64,000 bases of DNA from CAWIVH01 sp963839475 (GCA_963839475.1 CAWIVH010000018.1:372001-436000), one strand, 5' to 3'; positions 39,724-49,431 are shown, numbered from the stretch's first letter. Made by a program: numbers and translations. Notes: generated by a model from the letters alone, not told the origin.

Positions 39724-41706
39724 ATGCCGGGAGGACGCGGTTTGGAACCGACCATCGATTATGCGGAAATAGGACTCATTGCCGGACTCGAAGTCCATCA
39801 GCAGTTAATGACCGCCACTAAAATGTTCTGCCGGTGTCCGGCAGGACGCTACACCGAAACCCAGGACGGAAGCGTGCTTCGCCACATGCGCCCAACTTTA
39901 TCCGAATTGGGCGAATATGACGGAACCGCCCTCATGGAGTTCAAGACCAAGAAGAACATCATCTACCTCCTGCACAAAGAGAATGTCTGCACCTACGAGA
40001 TGGACGACACCCCCCCCTTCCTGGTAAATCAGCAGGCCGTCGACATCGCCATCGAGCAATGCCTGATGCTGGGCTGCGACATTGTGGACGAAGTTCACAT
40101 TGCGCGGAAACAATATCTGGACGGGTCCATTCCCACCGGATTCCAGCGCACGGCGATCGTCGGCGTAAACGGCAGGCTTCCCTTCCGTGGGCGCGAACTG
40201 TCCATAACTCAAGTGAGTGTGGAAGAAGACTCTTGTCGTGAGGTTTCGGACAAAGGGCATCTCATCGTCTGGCGGACCGATCGCCTGGGTATGCCTCTGA
40301 TTGAAACCGTCACCGGTCCGGATTTGCGCACACCCGATGAAGTTGCGGAAGCCATCCTGCTGATCGGGCGGGTTTGCCGGTCCACCGGTCACGTCCGCAT
40401 CGGCATAGGCGCTTCGCGGCAGGATGTGAATGTTTCGGTTCGCGGCGGACGCCGGGTTGAAATAAAGGGAGTGCCTCAAGCCGGTTGGGCGCCGCTCCTT
40501 GTACACGGTGAAGCCGTGCGGCAGGTGAACCTTTTAAAGTTGAGGGACGAATTGCATCGCCGCGGGTTTGATGCGCCCGGGAAAATTGTCGTGGATCACG
40601 CCAACGTGACCGACCTTTTTACCTCCTCGGAACTGCCTTTCCTGCGACGTGAAAAATGGGAAAAGTGGCAGCGCGAGGAAGGACGCAGGCCGGGATTTGA
40701 GCTGGGCTCAGGACACTTCGGTGTTCGCGCCATCAGGCTCAAAGGGCTCGCGGGAACGCTCACTTGGCCGACCCAGCCGGACCACATCTTCGCATCGGAA
40801 CTATCCGGCCGTGTGCGCGTGATTGCCGGCCTCGACCAGAGGCCGATCCTGCTTCACAGCGAGAAGTGGCCCGACTACAGGGGATCGCTCCAGGAATTGC
40901 GCAAGGTGCGAGCCCGGTTGGGATGCTCAGGAGACGATGCGGTGGTCGTCGTCTGGGGACCGGAAGAGGATACCATCACGGCCGCGAATGAAATCCGCCT
41001 CCGCTACCAGGATGCATTGGACGGAGTGCCGAACGAAACCCGGCAGCCTTTCCCCGATGGATCCACCGATTTCGAGCGGATACTTCCGGGCCCGGACCGT
41101 ATGTATCCGGACACCGACTCCCCGCCCACGCGGGTCACCCGCGAACGGGTTTTGCGGCTGGAGTCGGAGTTGGCCGAACGACCTTGGGATCGTGAGCGCC
41201 GCTATGCCGCCGCAGGGGTTCCAACTCATGTGATTCACTTCCTGATCCGACGCGGCACGGCTGCGATGGTCGACCGGCTAGTGCGCGAGAAACAAGCAGA
41301 CCTGCGCAGAACCTGCTTTCTCTTCGGGGAGAAACTGGTGCACATGAAGCGTGCCGGAGTTCATGTGTCATCCATCCCATTCGATCGTTGGGCTGAGCTT
41401 TTCGATGCAGCTGCCTGCACTCCCGTGTTGTGGGAAGCCTGGGAATCGATCGTTCGGTCGATGGCTGCCACGCCGGACAAAGCAGCTCCCGAGATACTCG
41501 CCGGAGGCGGTTATGGCTTGGCGCCCTCAGGCTGGCGCGACGACCTTCCCGGCATTCTCAGGCAAGCGGAAGCCGCGGCTTATTCCAAAGAACCCACCCG
41601 GATCTTTCGTGTGGCTATGATGTATGCCATGGCGGCATTGCGCGGCAAGGTCCCAGCCATGGAGGTTGCAGCCGCCCTGCAAACCGCGTCGGGAGGGGCC
41701 AAATGA
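39724..41706 (+). CDS. gatE: Glu-tRNA(Gln) amidotransferase subunit E
   Basis: 660 aa. GatE activates the Glu-tRNA(Gln) gamma-carboxylate for amidation, working with GatD. The sequence has IGLIAGLEVHQQLMT, KMFCRCP, FLVNQQAVDIAIEQCLMLGCDIVDEVHIARKQYLDGS, TQVSVEEDSCR, TDRLGMPLIET and DVNVSVRGGRRVEIKGV, all typical of the GatB/GatE cradle. It also carries the AspRS-like insertion (GFELGSGHFGVRAIRLKGL ... PILLHSEKWPDY) that is diagnostic for GatE and absent from GatB. The ATG at 39724 lacks a clear ribosome binding site. A GGGAGGA 6 nt upstream of TTG at 39742 would start the protein at EPTIDYAEIGL, probably the true start. Overlaps gatD by 4 bp. Confidence 0.92.
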   Translation: MPGGRGLEPTIDYAEIGLIAGLEVHQQLMTATKMFCRCPAGRYTETQDGSVLRHMRPTLSELGEYDGTALMEFKTKKNIIYLLHKENVCTYEMDDTPPFLVNQQAVDIAIEQCLMLGCDIVDEVHIARKQYLDGSIPTGFQRTAIVGVNGRLPFRGRELSITQVSVEEDSCREVSDKGHLIVWRTDRLGMPLIETVTGPDLRTPDEVAEAILLIGRVCRSTGHVRIGIGASRQDVNVSVRGGRRVEIKGVPQAGWAPLLVHGEAVRQVNLLKLRDELHRRGFDAPGKIVVDHANVTDLFTSSELPFLRREKWEKWQREEGRRPGFELGSGHFGVRAIRLKGLAGTLTWPTQPDHIFASELSGRVRVIAGLDQRPILLHSEKWPDYRGSLQELRKVRARLGCSGDDAVVVVWGPEEDTITAANEIRLRYQDALDGVPNETRQPFPDGSTDFERILPGPDRMYPDTDSPPTRVTRERVLRLESELAERPWDRERRYAAAGVPTHVIHFLIRRGTAAMVDRLVREKQADLRRTCFLFGEKLVHMKRAGVHVSSIPFDRWAELFDAAACTPVLWEAWESIVRSMAATPDKAAPEILAGGGYGLAPSGWRDDLPGILRQAEAAAYSKEPTRIFRVAMMYAMAALRGKVPAMEVAAALQTASGGAK

Positions 41707-43097
41707 CAGCGGATCGCGATGAATTGAAAGGGTACAAGGGCCGGGCACGTGCGAAACTGCAGGAGTTGGGCGCGCGGGTCTGGAGTGAAGTGCGCCTGAT
41801 TAACGATTCCGGCAGCATCTTCGAGGGAGTTGTTTTGCCGCGTTCCGAAACCCTGGATGACGAACACATCGTCATAAAAATGAAGAATGGCTATAACATC
41901 GGCGTACATGTCAGCCGTGTCGCCTCCCTTCAGGAACTGGGCTACAAGGAGGCTTTCTACAAAATACCCGAACGCGAGTTTCCCTCCCGGCCCTCCCTGC
42001 CAAAGGTGACACTCCTGGGCACCGGGGGAACCATCGCCTCCAGGCTGGATTATCGGACTGGAGCGGTAATCCCGGCTTTCACCCCCGGTGAACTGTATGG
42101 CGCTGTCCCGGAGCTGGCCGACATCTGCAACTTGACCACGCTCAAACTGTTCGGGGTATTCTCCGAAAATATGGCCATGGAGCAATATATCACCCTGGCA
42201 AAAGCGATCGGGAGGGAGATCGAAGCCGGAGCCGACGGCATCGTCATCGGGCATGGCACCGATACCATGGGCCATACTGCGGCGATACTTTCTTTTATGG
42301 TGCAGCACTCGCCGGTACCGATAGTGCTGGTAGGGTCTCAACGTTCGAGCGACCGGCCATCATCCGATGCAGCTCTAAATCTCATTCATGCTGTTCGATC
42401 GGCTGCCTATGGCGACATTGCCGAGGTTCAAATCTGCATGTTCGGGCCGACCTCGGACCGATACGGCCTCCTGCATCGTGGAACCCGGTGCCGCAAGATG
42501 CACAGTTCCTATCGCAGCACCTTCCGGACCATTGGCGATATTCCCCTCGCCATCGTCAGCCGCGAGAATTTCACTTACCTTCACAGCGAGTACCTGAAAA
42601 GAGACCCGACCCGGCAGGTCAGGATCGATGCGGTTTACGACGACCGCGCAACGATTCTCTATTATTACCCCGGGATGAATCCGGACCTCGTGGACGCCCT
42701 CGTGGAAAAAGGCTACAAGGGGATCGTGATCGCCGGCACCGGCCTGGGTCATGTTAACAAGCCGCTCTATCCGGCGCTGAAGCGTGCCGTCCAATCGGGC
42801 GTTCATGTCGTGATGACCGTTCAGACCCTTTGGGGATACGCCCAGATGTACGTTTACGACACGGGCCGGGACCTGATGGACCTGGGAATCGTGCCGCTCG
42901 ACAACATGCTCCCGGAAACCGCGTTGATGAAACTTTCCTGGGTATTGGGCCACACAAGTGATCACGGCGAGGTTATGCAGATGATGCGCAGCTCGATTTC
43001 TCACGAAATCACCGGGCGAGAGCCGCATAACGGGTATTTGATCATGCAGGGCGGCCTTCCCGAAACCGAGGAATACATCGCGACCCACTGGAAGTAG
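41703..43097 (+). CDS. gatD: Glu-tRNA(Gln) amidotransferase subunit D (L-asparaginase-like)
   Basis: 464 aa. An N-terminal domain of about 95 residues with LKGYKGRARAKLQ and a barrel (VKIMKNGYNIGVHV-like strands) typical of GatD, then an asparaginase fold with TGGTIAS (nucleophile Thr region, about 107-113), HGTDTM (Thr186, Asp187) and SSQR..SDRPSSDAALNL. GatD releases ammonia from Gln or Asn for GatE. The start is fixed by the ATGA overlap with the gatE stop (41703-41706), indicating translational coupling. The two subunits are in the order E-D. Confidence 0.93.
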   Translation: MTADRDELKGYKGRARAKLQELGARVWSEVRLINDSGSIFEGVVLPRSETLDDEHIVIKMKNGYNIGVHVSRVASLQELGYKEAFYKIPEREFPSRPSLPKVTLLGTGGTIASRLDYRTGAVIPAFTPGELYGAVPELADICNLTTLKLFGVFSENMAMEQYITLAKAIGREIEAGADGIVIGHGTDTMGHTAAILSFMVQHSPVPIVLVGSQRSSDRPSSDAALNLIHAVRSAAYGDIAEVQICMFGPTSDRYGLLHRGTRCRKMHSSYRSTFRTIGDIPLAIVSRENFTYLHSEYLKRDPTRQVRIDAVYDDRATILYYYPGMNPDLVDALVEKGYKGIVIAGTGLGHVNKPLYPALKRAVQSGVHVVMTVQTLWGYAQMYVYDTGRDLMDLGIVPLDNMLPETALMKLSWVLGHTSDHGEVMQMMRSSISHEITGREPHNGYLIMQGGLPETEEYIATHWK

Positions 43098-43099
43098 TT

Positions 43100-44401
43100 A
43101 TGGGACAAAGTCCGCTTTCACTGGAAGCGTTGCTCGCGAAGCTGGGCCCGTCGGCCAGGGTCCTGGATCTCGGCTGCGGAGGAGGAACCTTCCGGTACTC
43201 CGATTACCCGGGATTGAGCATTACCGGGATTGATGAAAGTCTTCACCCGAAGGCCCTCCAGTTCCCGCCTAACGCGAAATTTATACGCGCCGGCGCTTCT
43301 TCCATCCCGGCAGCCAGTTCTTCCTTCGATCTGATAATTGTCAACTTTGCATTTGAGCATTTCCCTGACCCCGCGGCAGCCTTGATCGAGATCGAGCGTG
43401 TGGCCAGGGAACACGCCTATGTCTGGATCTCCATCCCCAATGCCGCCAGCTTCGAAGACCAACTTTATAGAAACCTGTTCGCCGGGGGAGGGCATCTCCA
43501 ATCCCCATCGCTCGAGCGGTTTCTCCGATGGGTCTATCAATGCACCTGCCTGAAGCTCATCTCATTTGTGGAGATCCCCGCGGGTTTCACTTTCCTGGGG
43601 GAGAGTGAAGAACTCCGGCACCTGACTTGGGCTATTGTCGACGCCCTGAAAAAATCGGTCGCCATCGATGCCAGCGCCAGGAGCGGATTCATCTTTATAC
43701 TCCGCAAGGAAACCGCAGAAGGCACCGGGTACCGCGAGTTTGCCCGCACATGCCGGAATTGCGGCACACCGGACTCCGGGACAGGCGATACCGCCACGGA
43801 GGAACCTGAAGAACCTTCGAAAGGCTGGAAATGCTCAAGCTGCGGCGCTCTCAACCGGCACCCTTCCACACTTCAGGCTATAAGTCTGGATTCCGTGGAA
43901 AAAGCGCTGCGGCTGCAGTGGCAGCGGCTGCCCGAAACACACCCTGCTGAGCTCAAAAAGATGCTCGATGAGCGGGGGCAATGGGCACAGCAGCTGCAGA
44001 AGGATGCCGAAAGGATCAGGAGCCAAAACGAAGACCTGGCCAAGGAACTGGACCAGCGAGGCCGCTGGGGTCTAAGCCTGCAGAAGGATCTGGAAACGGA
44101 GCGGGAAAATTATCGCGCGCTCTCGGAACGGAATAGGCTGGAATTGAATGAAAAGGATCACAGGATCGAAGAGGTCCAACGAGAAAATTCCAATCTGGCC
44201 CGCACCCTGGCGGAACTGCAGGCCGAATTCGACGCCCGCGGGATATGGGCACTTGAGCTTGATCGGGAACGGATCCAATTACGCGATAAGGTGGAGAACC
44301 TCGAGCGCACCCTCTCCGAAATGCGGCGTCCTCTGGGGTGGCTGCGGCACAATTGGATTCGTATGCGGCATCGATCCCGCAATCGCACGGAACCGGATTA
44401 G
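43100..44401 (+). CDS. SAM methyltransferase fused to zinc ribbon and coiled coil
   Basis: 433 aa, starting 2 nt after the gatD stop. Residues 1-210: class I methyltransferase (RVLDLGCGGGTFRYSD motif I, ITGIDES, FDLIIVNFAFEHFPDP). Residues 215-260: a zinc ribbon with CRNCG and CSSCG pairs. Residues 270-420: an acidic coiled coil with three copies of a (D/E)xRGxWxxxLxxxxE motif (LDERGQWAQQLQKDAE, LDQRGRWGLSLQKDLE, FDARGIWALELDRERI). The C-terminus is strongly basic (RHRSRNRT). Fusions of this kind occur in surface-glycan methyltransferases. Substrate unknown; the proximity to gatDE is probably only positional. Confidence 0.7.
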   Translation: MGQSPLSLEALLAKLGPSARVLDLGCGGGTFRYSDYPGLSITGIDESLHPKALQFPPNAKFIRAGASSIPAASSSFDLIIVNFAFEHFPDPAAALIEIERVAREHAYVWISIPNAASFEDQLYRNLFAGGGHLQSPSLERFLRWVYQCTCLKLISFVEIPAGFTFLGESEELRHLTWAIVDALKKSVAIDASARSGFIFILRKETAEGTGYREFARTCRNCGTPDSGTGDTATEEPEEPSKGWKCSSCGALNRHPSTLQAISLDSVEKALRLQWQRLPETHPAELKKMLDERGQWAQQLQKDAERIRSQNEDLAKELDQRGRWGLSLQKDLETERENYRALSERNRLELNEKDHRIEEVQRENSNLARTLAELQAEFDARGIWALELDRERIQLRDKVENLERTLSEMRRPLGWLRHNWIRMRHRSRNRTEPD

Positions 44402-44411
44402 GGCCCGATGT

Positions 44412-46925
44412 TCACTTGACGAGAACTGCCACATTGGTCCGGATCCAGGAATCCGGCGATCGGCTGGCCGAATCTCGGATAGCCCTGTAACAATAAAGCC
44501 CCCGGGGCGTTTCTTGCCCAACAAATACACTTGCCGTCCTTCGCTCGTTCAACTTCCAGTTGCGGAGGATCGGCATGTACTTCCCGTTATAGCTGTAGAG
44601 GAGATCGATCGCCTCCGCTTCAAAATTCGAGAGCGTGAGGGACAATTGATCCACACCGGCGCGAATCACCTTGGCATTGACTGACAGGACCGCCCCGGAA
44701 TCCTCCTGATACCCCAAGATTTCCGGATTCGGGAACACCGCATCGAAAGGCAAATTCCGGGTGAGATCCGGCTTCGGCAGAGCCAGGTCAAATTCCCCTT
44801 CATTCAGGTAAATGAAGTCCAGGAAAATCTCGGGCCCCGGCTGCAACAGGTGGATGCGAACGGTGTGGACACCGGCAGGCACATCACCCAGTCTGGTGCT
44901 GCCTACCAGCCATTCTTCGATTTTGAATCCCTCGCCGCCGGTGGGATGGAACTGCAGGGTTGAACGTCTCCTGCCGTCCATATCAACATCGGTTTCAATG
45001 GAAAAGGCGCTGGAGGTTGCGTAGCGCACCTTCAACCGCAAATCACTCAAGGTGCGCTCCGATTTCCAACTATACTCCGCGAAATCCGTGTCGCGCGTAC
45101 CCCATTTGGCGCCAAGTATCTTTTGCATCGATGCCAGGTCGCGCCAGTCGACTTCCCCTCCGGAGCCGGATTCAAGGTCCTCCGCTTCCATAAAGTGGAA
45201 ATAGCCGCCCAACGCCCTATAGGCATCCAATTCAGGACTCAAAATCTCACAGGTCTGATAAATTCTTTGGCCGTCGCGCTGATAAAAAGACCGAATAAAT
45301 TCAGCCTGCGCGCCATAATGCGAGAGAGACCGGCGAAACAAATCCATGGTGGGGAAGGATTCAAACGGCGGGGCATGGAAAACAAAGACGTTCTCCGGAT
45401 TGATCAGGTAGGGATAAATAGACTGAATCCGGGCCGATTCGGTTTCCGCGTCGAGCATGGGGACATAAGCTTCGCGCTTGAAAATCTTCTCCCCGGTGAG
45501 ACCCAGCAACTGGTTGAAAAATCCCCAATCCATTAATAGATAATTGCGCCGGGGATTCTTTTCAAGATAATCCTTAAGGCGATAAATCGCATCGGACCAT
45601 CTCCCTTTGCCACCGGTTATATGAAAGGTTTTCAGGTGGCCGATTCCCACCACGGTGGAAAAGCAAAGCACCGCTGCAACACATATTGCAACTGGGCCCT
45701 GGATAGCCAGGCGCGCCATCAGGGATTTCATGCCCTTTGCCCGCCGGCCCGCCGCGCAGGCAACCGCGGCGAGGAGTATTTGCGGGTACGGGTAAAGCAT
45801 CATGATGTGATGCGTTCCGGTCGCCAGGGCCGTAGCCCAAATACAGCCGCTTATCAGGAGAAACAAAAGGAGAAAGAAGGCGATGAAGCGTCGTTTCCCG
45901 GCAAACAGCCACCAGCCGGCCACTGCGATTGTCGCCAATGACATTGCGAAAGCGCGTGCCGTAATTGAATTTTCCAACGGAAAAGCACTCAGAACTGCAG
46001 TGAAAATCCGGTCGAGCCCGCCGCGGCCTTCGAATCGATATACATCGACCAATTCTGCAGACGATTTCACCGGGCTGACAAAATTCCGGACGACCCCTCC
46101 ATCCAGCGTCCTCCTTATAAGGCTCACGCGATGCCGCAGTGCCGCTTGCCAATCCGTGGTCGCTACCTTTTGGTCCCGCAAAGTGAGCAGGGGATGACGG
46201 ATGTTGTAGACCAGCAATGGGCTGCACCCCAAAAGGAAACTGAAGACGCCGGCGGCCAGTATCGCTCCCGTGAACCGCAATCTAAATTGCCGCCAGAAAC
46301 AGACCGGAACTGCAAGCCCCAGAGCCCCGACATACCAGATGAAATTGATCTTGTCGAAGAATCCGAGGCCCAGAAGGAATGAACCTGCAACAAAAGGGAC
46401 CGGCCCGCCGCCGTTCAGCCAGCGCCAGAAAAGGTAGAGGGAGGTGGATTTCAAGGCGAGCATGATCGATACCGGTCCCCAATCCAACCGGTTGGAGAAT
46501 ATGAAGGAAGGATCTGTCGCCAGGAGGGCCAGACTGAGCAGCGCCGTGGCTCGACCCAACATCTCACGCACCGCAAGGAAGGTCATCAGCAGCGTCACAA
46601 GCCCGAGTACTATCACCGGTACGCGGGCGGTGACTGGATCGCAGCCGAAGAGGGAGAACACCGGCATATAGAGGTAGGACTTCACGGCACCGATATACCG
46701 CATCAGCATCACCGGAACCACCCAGGGTCCGATTTTCGTTTCCCATTCGAGAAACCTCCGGTGGTTCTGGTTCAAAGCCCCGTTGACGAAGAAGCTCTCG
46801 TCAAAATCAAGTCCGGGAAGGTCCAGATATGTCAGGGACATGAAAAGGTAGACAGCTACTGCCGCAGTTGCCAGAACCGTCGAAATCCGAATTTCGCGTG
46901 ACAGTGCCACCTGTCGTGCCCCCAT
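44412..46925 (-). CDS. GT39-like membrane glycosyltransferase with C-terminal beta domain
   Basis: 837 aa. About ten hydrophobic segments lie in the first 420 residues. The first periplasmic loop carries LDFDESFF, the acidic motif where ArnT/PMT-like GT39/GT83 enzymes place their catalytic Asp/Glu. DKINFIWYVGAL and a YPYPQILLAAVA segment follow. The last about 270 residues are soluble and beta-rich (GGEVDWRDLA, RRSTLQFHPTGGEGFKIEEW, GVHTVRIHLLQPGPEIFLDF). Likely uses a lipid-linked sugar; acceptor unknown. A GTG at 46937 gives four extra residues; the ATG at 46925 is preferred. Divergent from the YfhO-like gene; it nearly abuts the methyltransferase gene (10 bp). Confidence 0.72.
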   Translation of the reverse strand: MGARQVALSREIRISTVLATAAVAVYLFMSLTYLDLPGLDFDESFFVNGALNQNHRRFLEWETKIGPWVVPVMLMRYIGAVKSYLYMPVFSLFGCDPVTARVPVIVLGLVTLLMTFLAVREMLGRATALLSLALLATDPSFIFSNRLDWGPVSIMLALKSTSLYLFWRWLNGGGPVPFVAGSFLLGLGFFDKINFIWYVGALGLAVPVCFWRQFRLRFTGAILAAGVFSFLLGCSPLLVYNIRHPLLTLRDQKVATTDWQAALRHRVSLIRRTLDGGVVRNFVSPVKSSAELVDVYRFEGRGGLDRIFTAVLSAFPLENSITARAFAMSLATIAVAGWWLFAGKRRFIAFFLLLFLLISGCIWATALATGTHHIMMLYPYPQILLAAVACAAGRRAKGMKSLMARLAIQGPVAICVAAVLCFSTVVGIGHLKTFHITGGKGRWSDAIYRLKDYLEKNPRRNYLLMDWGFFNQLLGLTGEKIFKREAYVPMLDAETESARIQSIYPYLINPENVFVFHAPPFESFPTMDLFRRSLSHYGAQAEFIRSFYQRDGQRIYQTCEILSPELDAYRALGGYFHFMEAEDLESGSGGEVDWRDLASMQKILGAKWGTRDTDFAEYSWKSERTLSDLRLKVRYATSSAFSIETDVDMDGRRRSTLQFHPTGGEGFKIEEWLVGSTRLGDVPAGVHTVRIHLLQPGPEIFLDFIYLNEGEFDLALPKPDLTRNLPFDAVFPNPEILGYQEDSGAVLSVNAKVIRAGVDQLSLTLSNFEAEAIDLLYSYNGKYMPILRNWKLNERRTASVFVGQETPRGLYCYRAIRDSASRSPDSWIRTNVAVLVK

Positions 46926-47057
46926 CAAACATATCACTCTAACCTTTTGTCGCTTGATCCTTCAATCCTGCTGCGCTAGAAATGGCTGGAATGATGTTCG
47001 GAATCCTGGAGTGAAGTCAGGCGACCCGTCGTTATCACGATACCGCTGAAAGGTGCC

Positions 47058-48365
47058 ATGAAAAGCAATCTGAAGTGGATCCTGGCCCTGTTGGTGCTCA
47101 CACTTCTGTTTTATTGGAAAATCGTATTCACCGGCCAATTTTCGCTTTTGACCTCCGAGGAAGCCGCCAACCAGGGCTATTCCTGGTATAACTTCGCGGC
47201 TTCCACAGTGCAGAAGGGAATGTTGCCGCTCTGGGATCCTTATGTCGCAGCCGGTCGATCCTTTGTCGGGGGCATGGAAACTGGGCTTTTCTATCCCTTG
47301 AAATGGTTGCTCTATGTATGGCCCATGGGCCCGTCAGGCCAGTTGTCGCACCGGCTTTACCAGGATTTTATCGTTCTGGCTCACTTCCTCGCAGCCTGTT
47401 TCATGTTTCTCCTGGTGAAAGACCTGGGACTAAGTTCGTTCTCCGGTCTCGTCGCCGGGCTCACCTTCGGCATGGGAGGCCTGATCGCACGCGCCCCCTG
47501 GCCGGACATGATCGACGGCGCTGTTTGGCTCCCCCTGGTGATCCTGTTCCTGACGCGCGCACTGCGATCGGAGAATCCCGGCTGCCGGATCCGGTACAGC
47601 GCCCTGTCAGGCGCAGCGCTCGGCATGGCTGTGCTCGCAGGCCGGATTCATATTGTAATGATGGATGCAATAGTGGTGATCAGCGCAGCCATCTACTACA
47701 CGATCCAGACCAGTAAGGGAGAAGGACGGAGCCGTCAAGCCCTGACCGCGTGGATCAGCGCCGCAAAAATCGTCGGTATCATTGGAGTCCTATCCTTCTG
47801 CATAGGGGCGATCCAGCTTTTGCCGTCGGTGGAATTGAGCCAGAGAGCCGTGCGCTATATTGATGCAGCCGCACCGGCCGCCGCATCCGAGAGAATCCCC
47901 TATCTTGATCTCAAAGAAGACCTGTGGCCGAGGGGTTTGTTCACGGCCATTTTCTTCGCCGCCTTCCCGGGTAGCACCTATGGCGGGGAGGGATTCGGCA
48001 TTTACGTCGGCGTGATGCCGTTTATCCTGATGATCGTTGGGGTGCGGCGCAACTGGGATAATCCCTGGGTACGCTATCTGGCGGGGCTCGCGGTCGCCGC
48101 ATTCACCTATGCGCTCGGCTCCTATTCACTGGTCCACGGCCTCGCCTATATTCTGGTGCCTTATCTCTGGATAGCCCGTGGCGCGTCCAGGTTCATCTAC
48201 ATCAGCCAGTTTGCCATCGCAGTCCTCGCCGCCTTTGGTTCGGAAACTCTTTTTGTCCGGAGGGAAGGAGCCCAGAAATTTCACCACCCTGATCCGGATC
48301 ATGAAATGGGGGGTCGCAGTTATGGCGCTGCCGATGCTCAGTGCAGCCATGACAGGCAAACCTGA
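47058..48365 (+). CDS. YfhO-like multi-pass membrane protein, N-terminal part (frame shifts near 48255)
   Basis: Membrane protein of the YfhO type, thought to act in lipid-linked sugar transfer. Starts MKSNLKWILALLVLTLLFYWKIV with AAAGGTG upstream. SWYNFAASTVQKGMLPLWDPYVAAGRSF is the conserved first periplasmic loop, followed by about ten transmembrane segments. After SETLFVRREG near 48255 this frame turns into low-complexity His/Asp sequence and ends at 48365. The homologous continuation is in the +1 frame (48301-49299). The two parts together would make about 745 residues. Confidence 0.75.
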   Translation: MKSNLKWILALLVLTLLFYWKIVFTGQFSLLTSEEAANQGYSWYNFAASTVQKGMLPLWDPYVAAGRSFVGGMETGLFYPLKWLLYVWPMGPSGQLSHRLYQDFIVLAHFLAACFMFLLVKDLGLSSFSGLVAGLTFGMGGLIARAPWPDMIDGAVWLPLVILFLTRALRSENPGCRIRYSALSGAALGMAVLAGRIHIVMMDAIVVISAAIYYTIQTSKGEGRSRQALTAWISAAKIVGIIGVLSFCIGAIQLLPSVELSQRAVRYIDAAAPAAASERIPYLDLKEDLWPRGLFTAIFFAAFPGSTYGGEGFGIYVGVMPFILMIVGVRRNWDNPWVRYLAGLAVAAFTYALGSYSLVHGLAYILVPYLWIARGASRFIYISQFAIAVLAAFGSETLFVRREGAQKFHHPDPDHEMGGRSYGAADAQCSHDRQT

Positions 48366-49299
48366 GCTCAACGAGTGGATCAGTCTGTCATTTCTTGTCA
48401 TAGTGGGCGCGTCGGCACTTTTTTGTTACGTCGTTCGCGGACACGTCTCGCGGTCCACGAAGTTCCTGGCTGTTTTCATCATCCTGTTCGACCTCAGTGC
48501 ATTCTGCTGGATAATCCAGAACCGGGCGCAGGAGCAGAAGGTGGGCCGGGATCACCTGCAGAACCTGATGAACTGCAAGGAGCTTGCAGGATATCTACAA
48601 TCCCGGAAGGGGCTTTTCCGCGTTAACTTCGAGAGCGACTATTCGCCGAACCTGGGCGACATGTACGGCGTGCAAATCATCCAGAGCAGAATGGCGACCG
48701 AACTCAAGGACCTCCGGGATTTCAGGGGATCTGCACCGCGAAGCCTCGACCAACTGAATGTCCGGTACCTCGTCAGCGCAAAGCCGCTCGAAGGCCGCAC
48801 TCCCGTTTACGCGGATCGTTTTTGGCTGGCTTACGAAAATCCGGACTATCTCCCGCGTGCCTGGCTGGTGCACAAAACCGCTGTCGTTTTAAGACCGGAC
48901 TTGGCCATCCCCCGAATGAGAGAGCCGGATTTCGATCCCCGGCACCTGGCGGTTCTTGACCATACGCTTCCGGCAGAATTACAGGAAAACAGTGAAGGAA
49001 AGCCGGAAGAAGTGGAGGTTGTGAACTTCGAGGTTGACCGGCTCGAAATAAAGGTAAACGCCGCATCGAGAGCCATGATGGTTCTGAGTGAAGTCGACTA
49101 CCCCGGATGGAAAGCCGAAGTTAATGGGAGCTCGGTTCCGATCCACAAAGTAAATGGTCTTCTGAAGGGGATTGTGGTTCCCGCCGGAATAAGCAGGGTT
49201 GAGCTGCGCTATAAACCGACATCTGTCATTCTTGGAGCGATTTTAACCTTGGCCGGATTCGCCCTCTGCGGCAGCCTGGCTGCATGGAAAAGACGGTGA
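48301..49299 (+). CDS. C-terminal part of the YfhO-like protein in the +1 frame
   Basis: From MKWGVAVMALPMLSAAMT through two membrane segments, a soluble domain (NLMNCKELAGYLQSRKGLFRVNFES, SPNLGDMYGVQIIQS, LDQLNVRYLVSAKPL, YPGWKAEVNGSSVPIHKVNGLLKGIVVPAG) and a terminal helix (VILGAILTLAGFALCGSLAAW). The NVRYLV and YPGWKA..NG motifs are typical of the YfhO C-terminal half. Homology starts earlier than the ATG, near 48256. Removing one T from TTTTT (48250-48254) restores a continuous frame through SGGKEPRNF. Confidence 0.7.
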   Translation: MKWGVAVMALPMLSAAMTGKPELNEWISLSFLVIVGASALFCYVVRGHVSRSTKFLAVFIILFDLSAFCWIIQNRAQEQKVGRDHLQNLMNCKELAGYLQSRKGLFRVNFESDYSPNLGDMYGVQIIQSRMATELKDLRDFRGSAPRSLDQLNVRYLVSAKPLEGRTPVYADRFWLAYENPDYLPRAWLVHKTAVVLRPDLAIPRMREPDFDPRHLAVLDHTLPAELQENSEGKPEEVEVVNFEVDRLEIKVNAASRAMMVLSEVDYPGWKAEVNGSSVPIHKVNGLLKGIVVPAGISRVELRYKPTSVILGAILTLAGFALCGSLAAWKRR

Positions 49300-49393
49300 A
49301 CCACAAAAGCAAAGCCATAAGGATATATCAGCAAGAATTATCCCGGGCACGCGGCATTAGGAATTTTGCGATCGTGAAAGGCTTCGTGGTTCA
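49297..49393. other. Inverted repeat between two convergent genes
   Basis: TGAACCAC (49297-49304) and GTGGTTCA (49386-49393) flank an 81-bp segment after the YfhO gene. The left arm overlaps its last codons and stop. No T-run; not a clear terminator. No gene seen inside. Confidence 0.35.
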
Positions 49394-49431
49394 GAACATT
49401 CATTGGTAGTGTCCGTCGTATGGGAAAGTTT

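Noticed and set aside
49297..49393. The inverted repeat as an attachment site or insertion element end
   Set aside because: Arms are only 8 bp, no target duplication or transposase is present, and one arm overlaps a stop codon; chance is likely.
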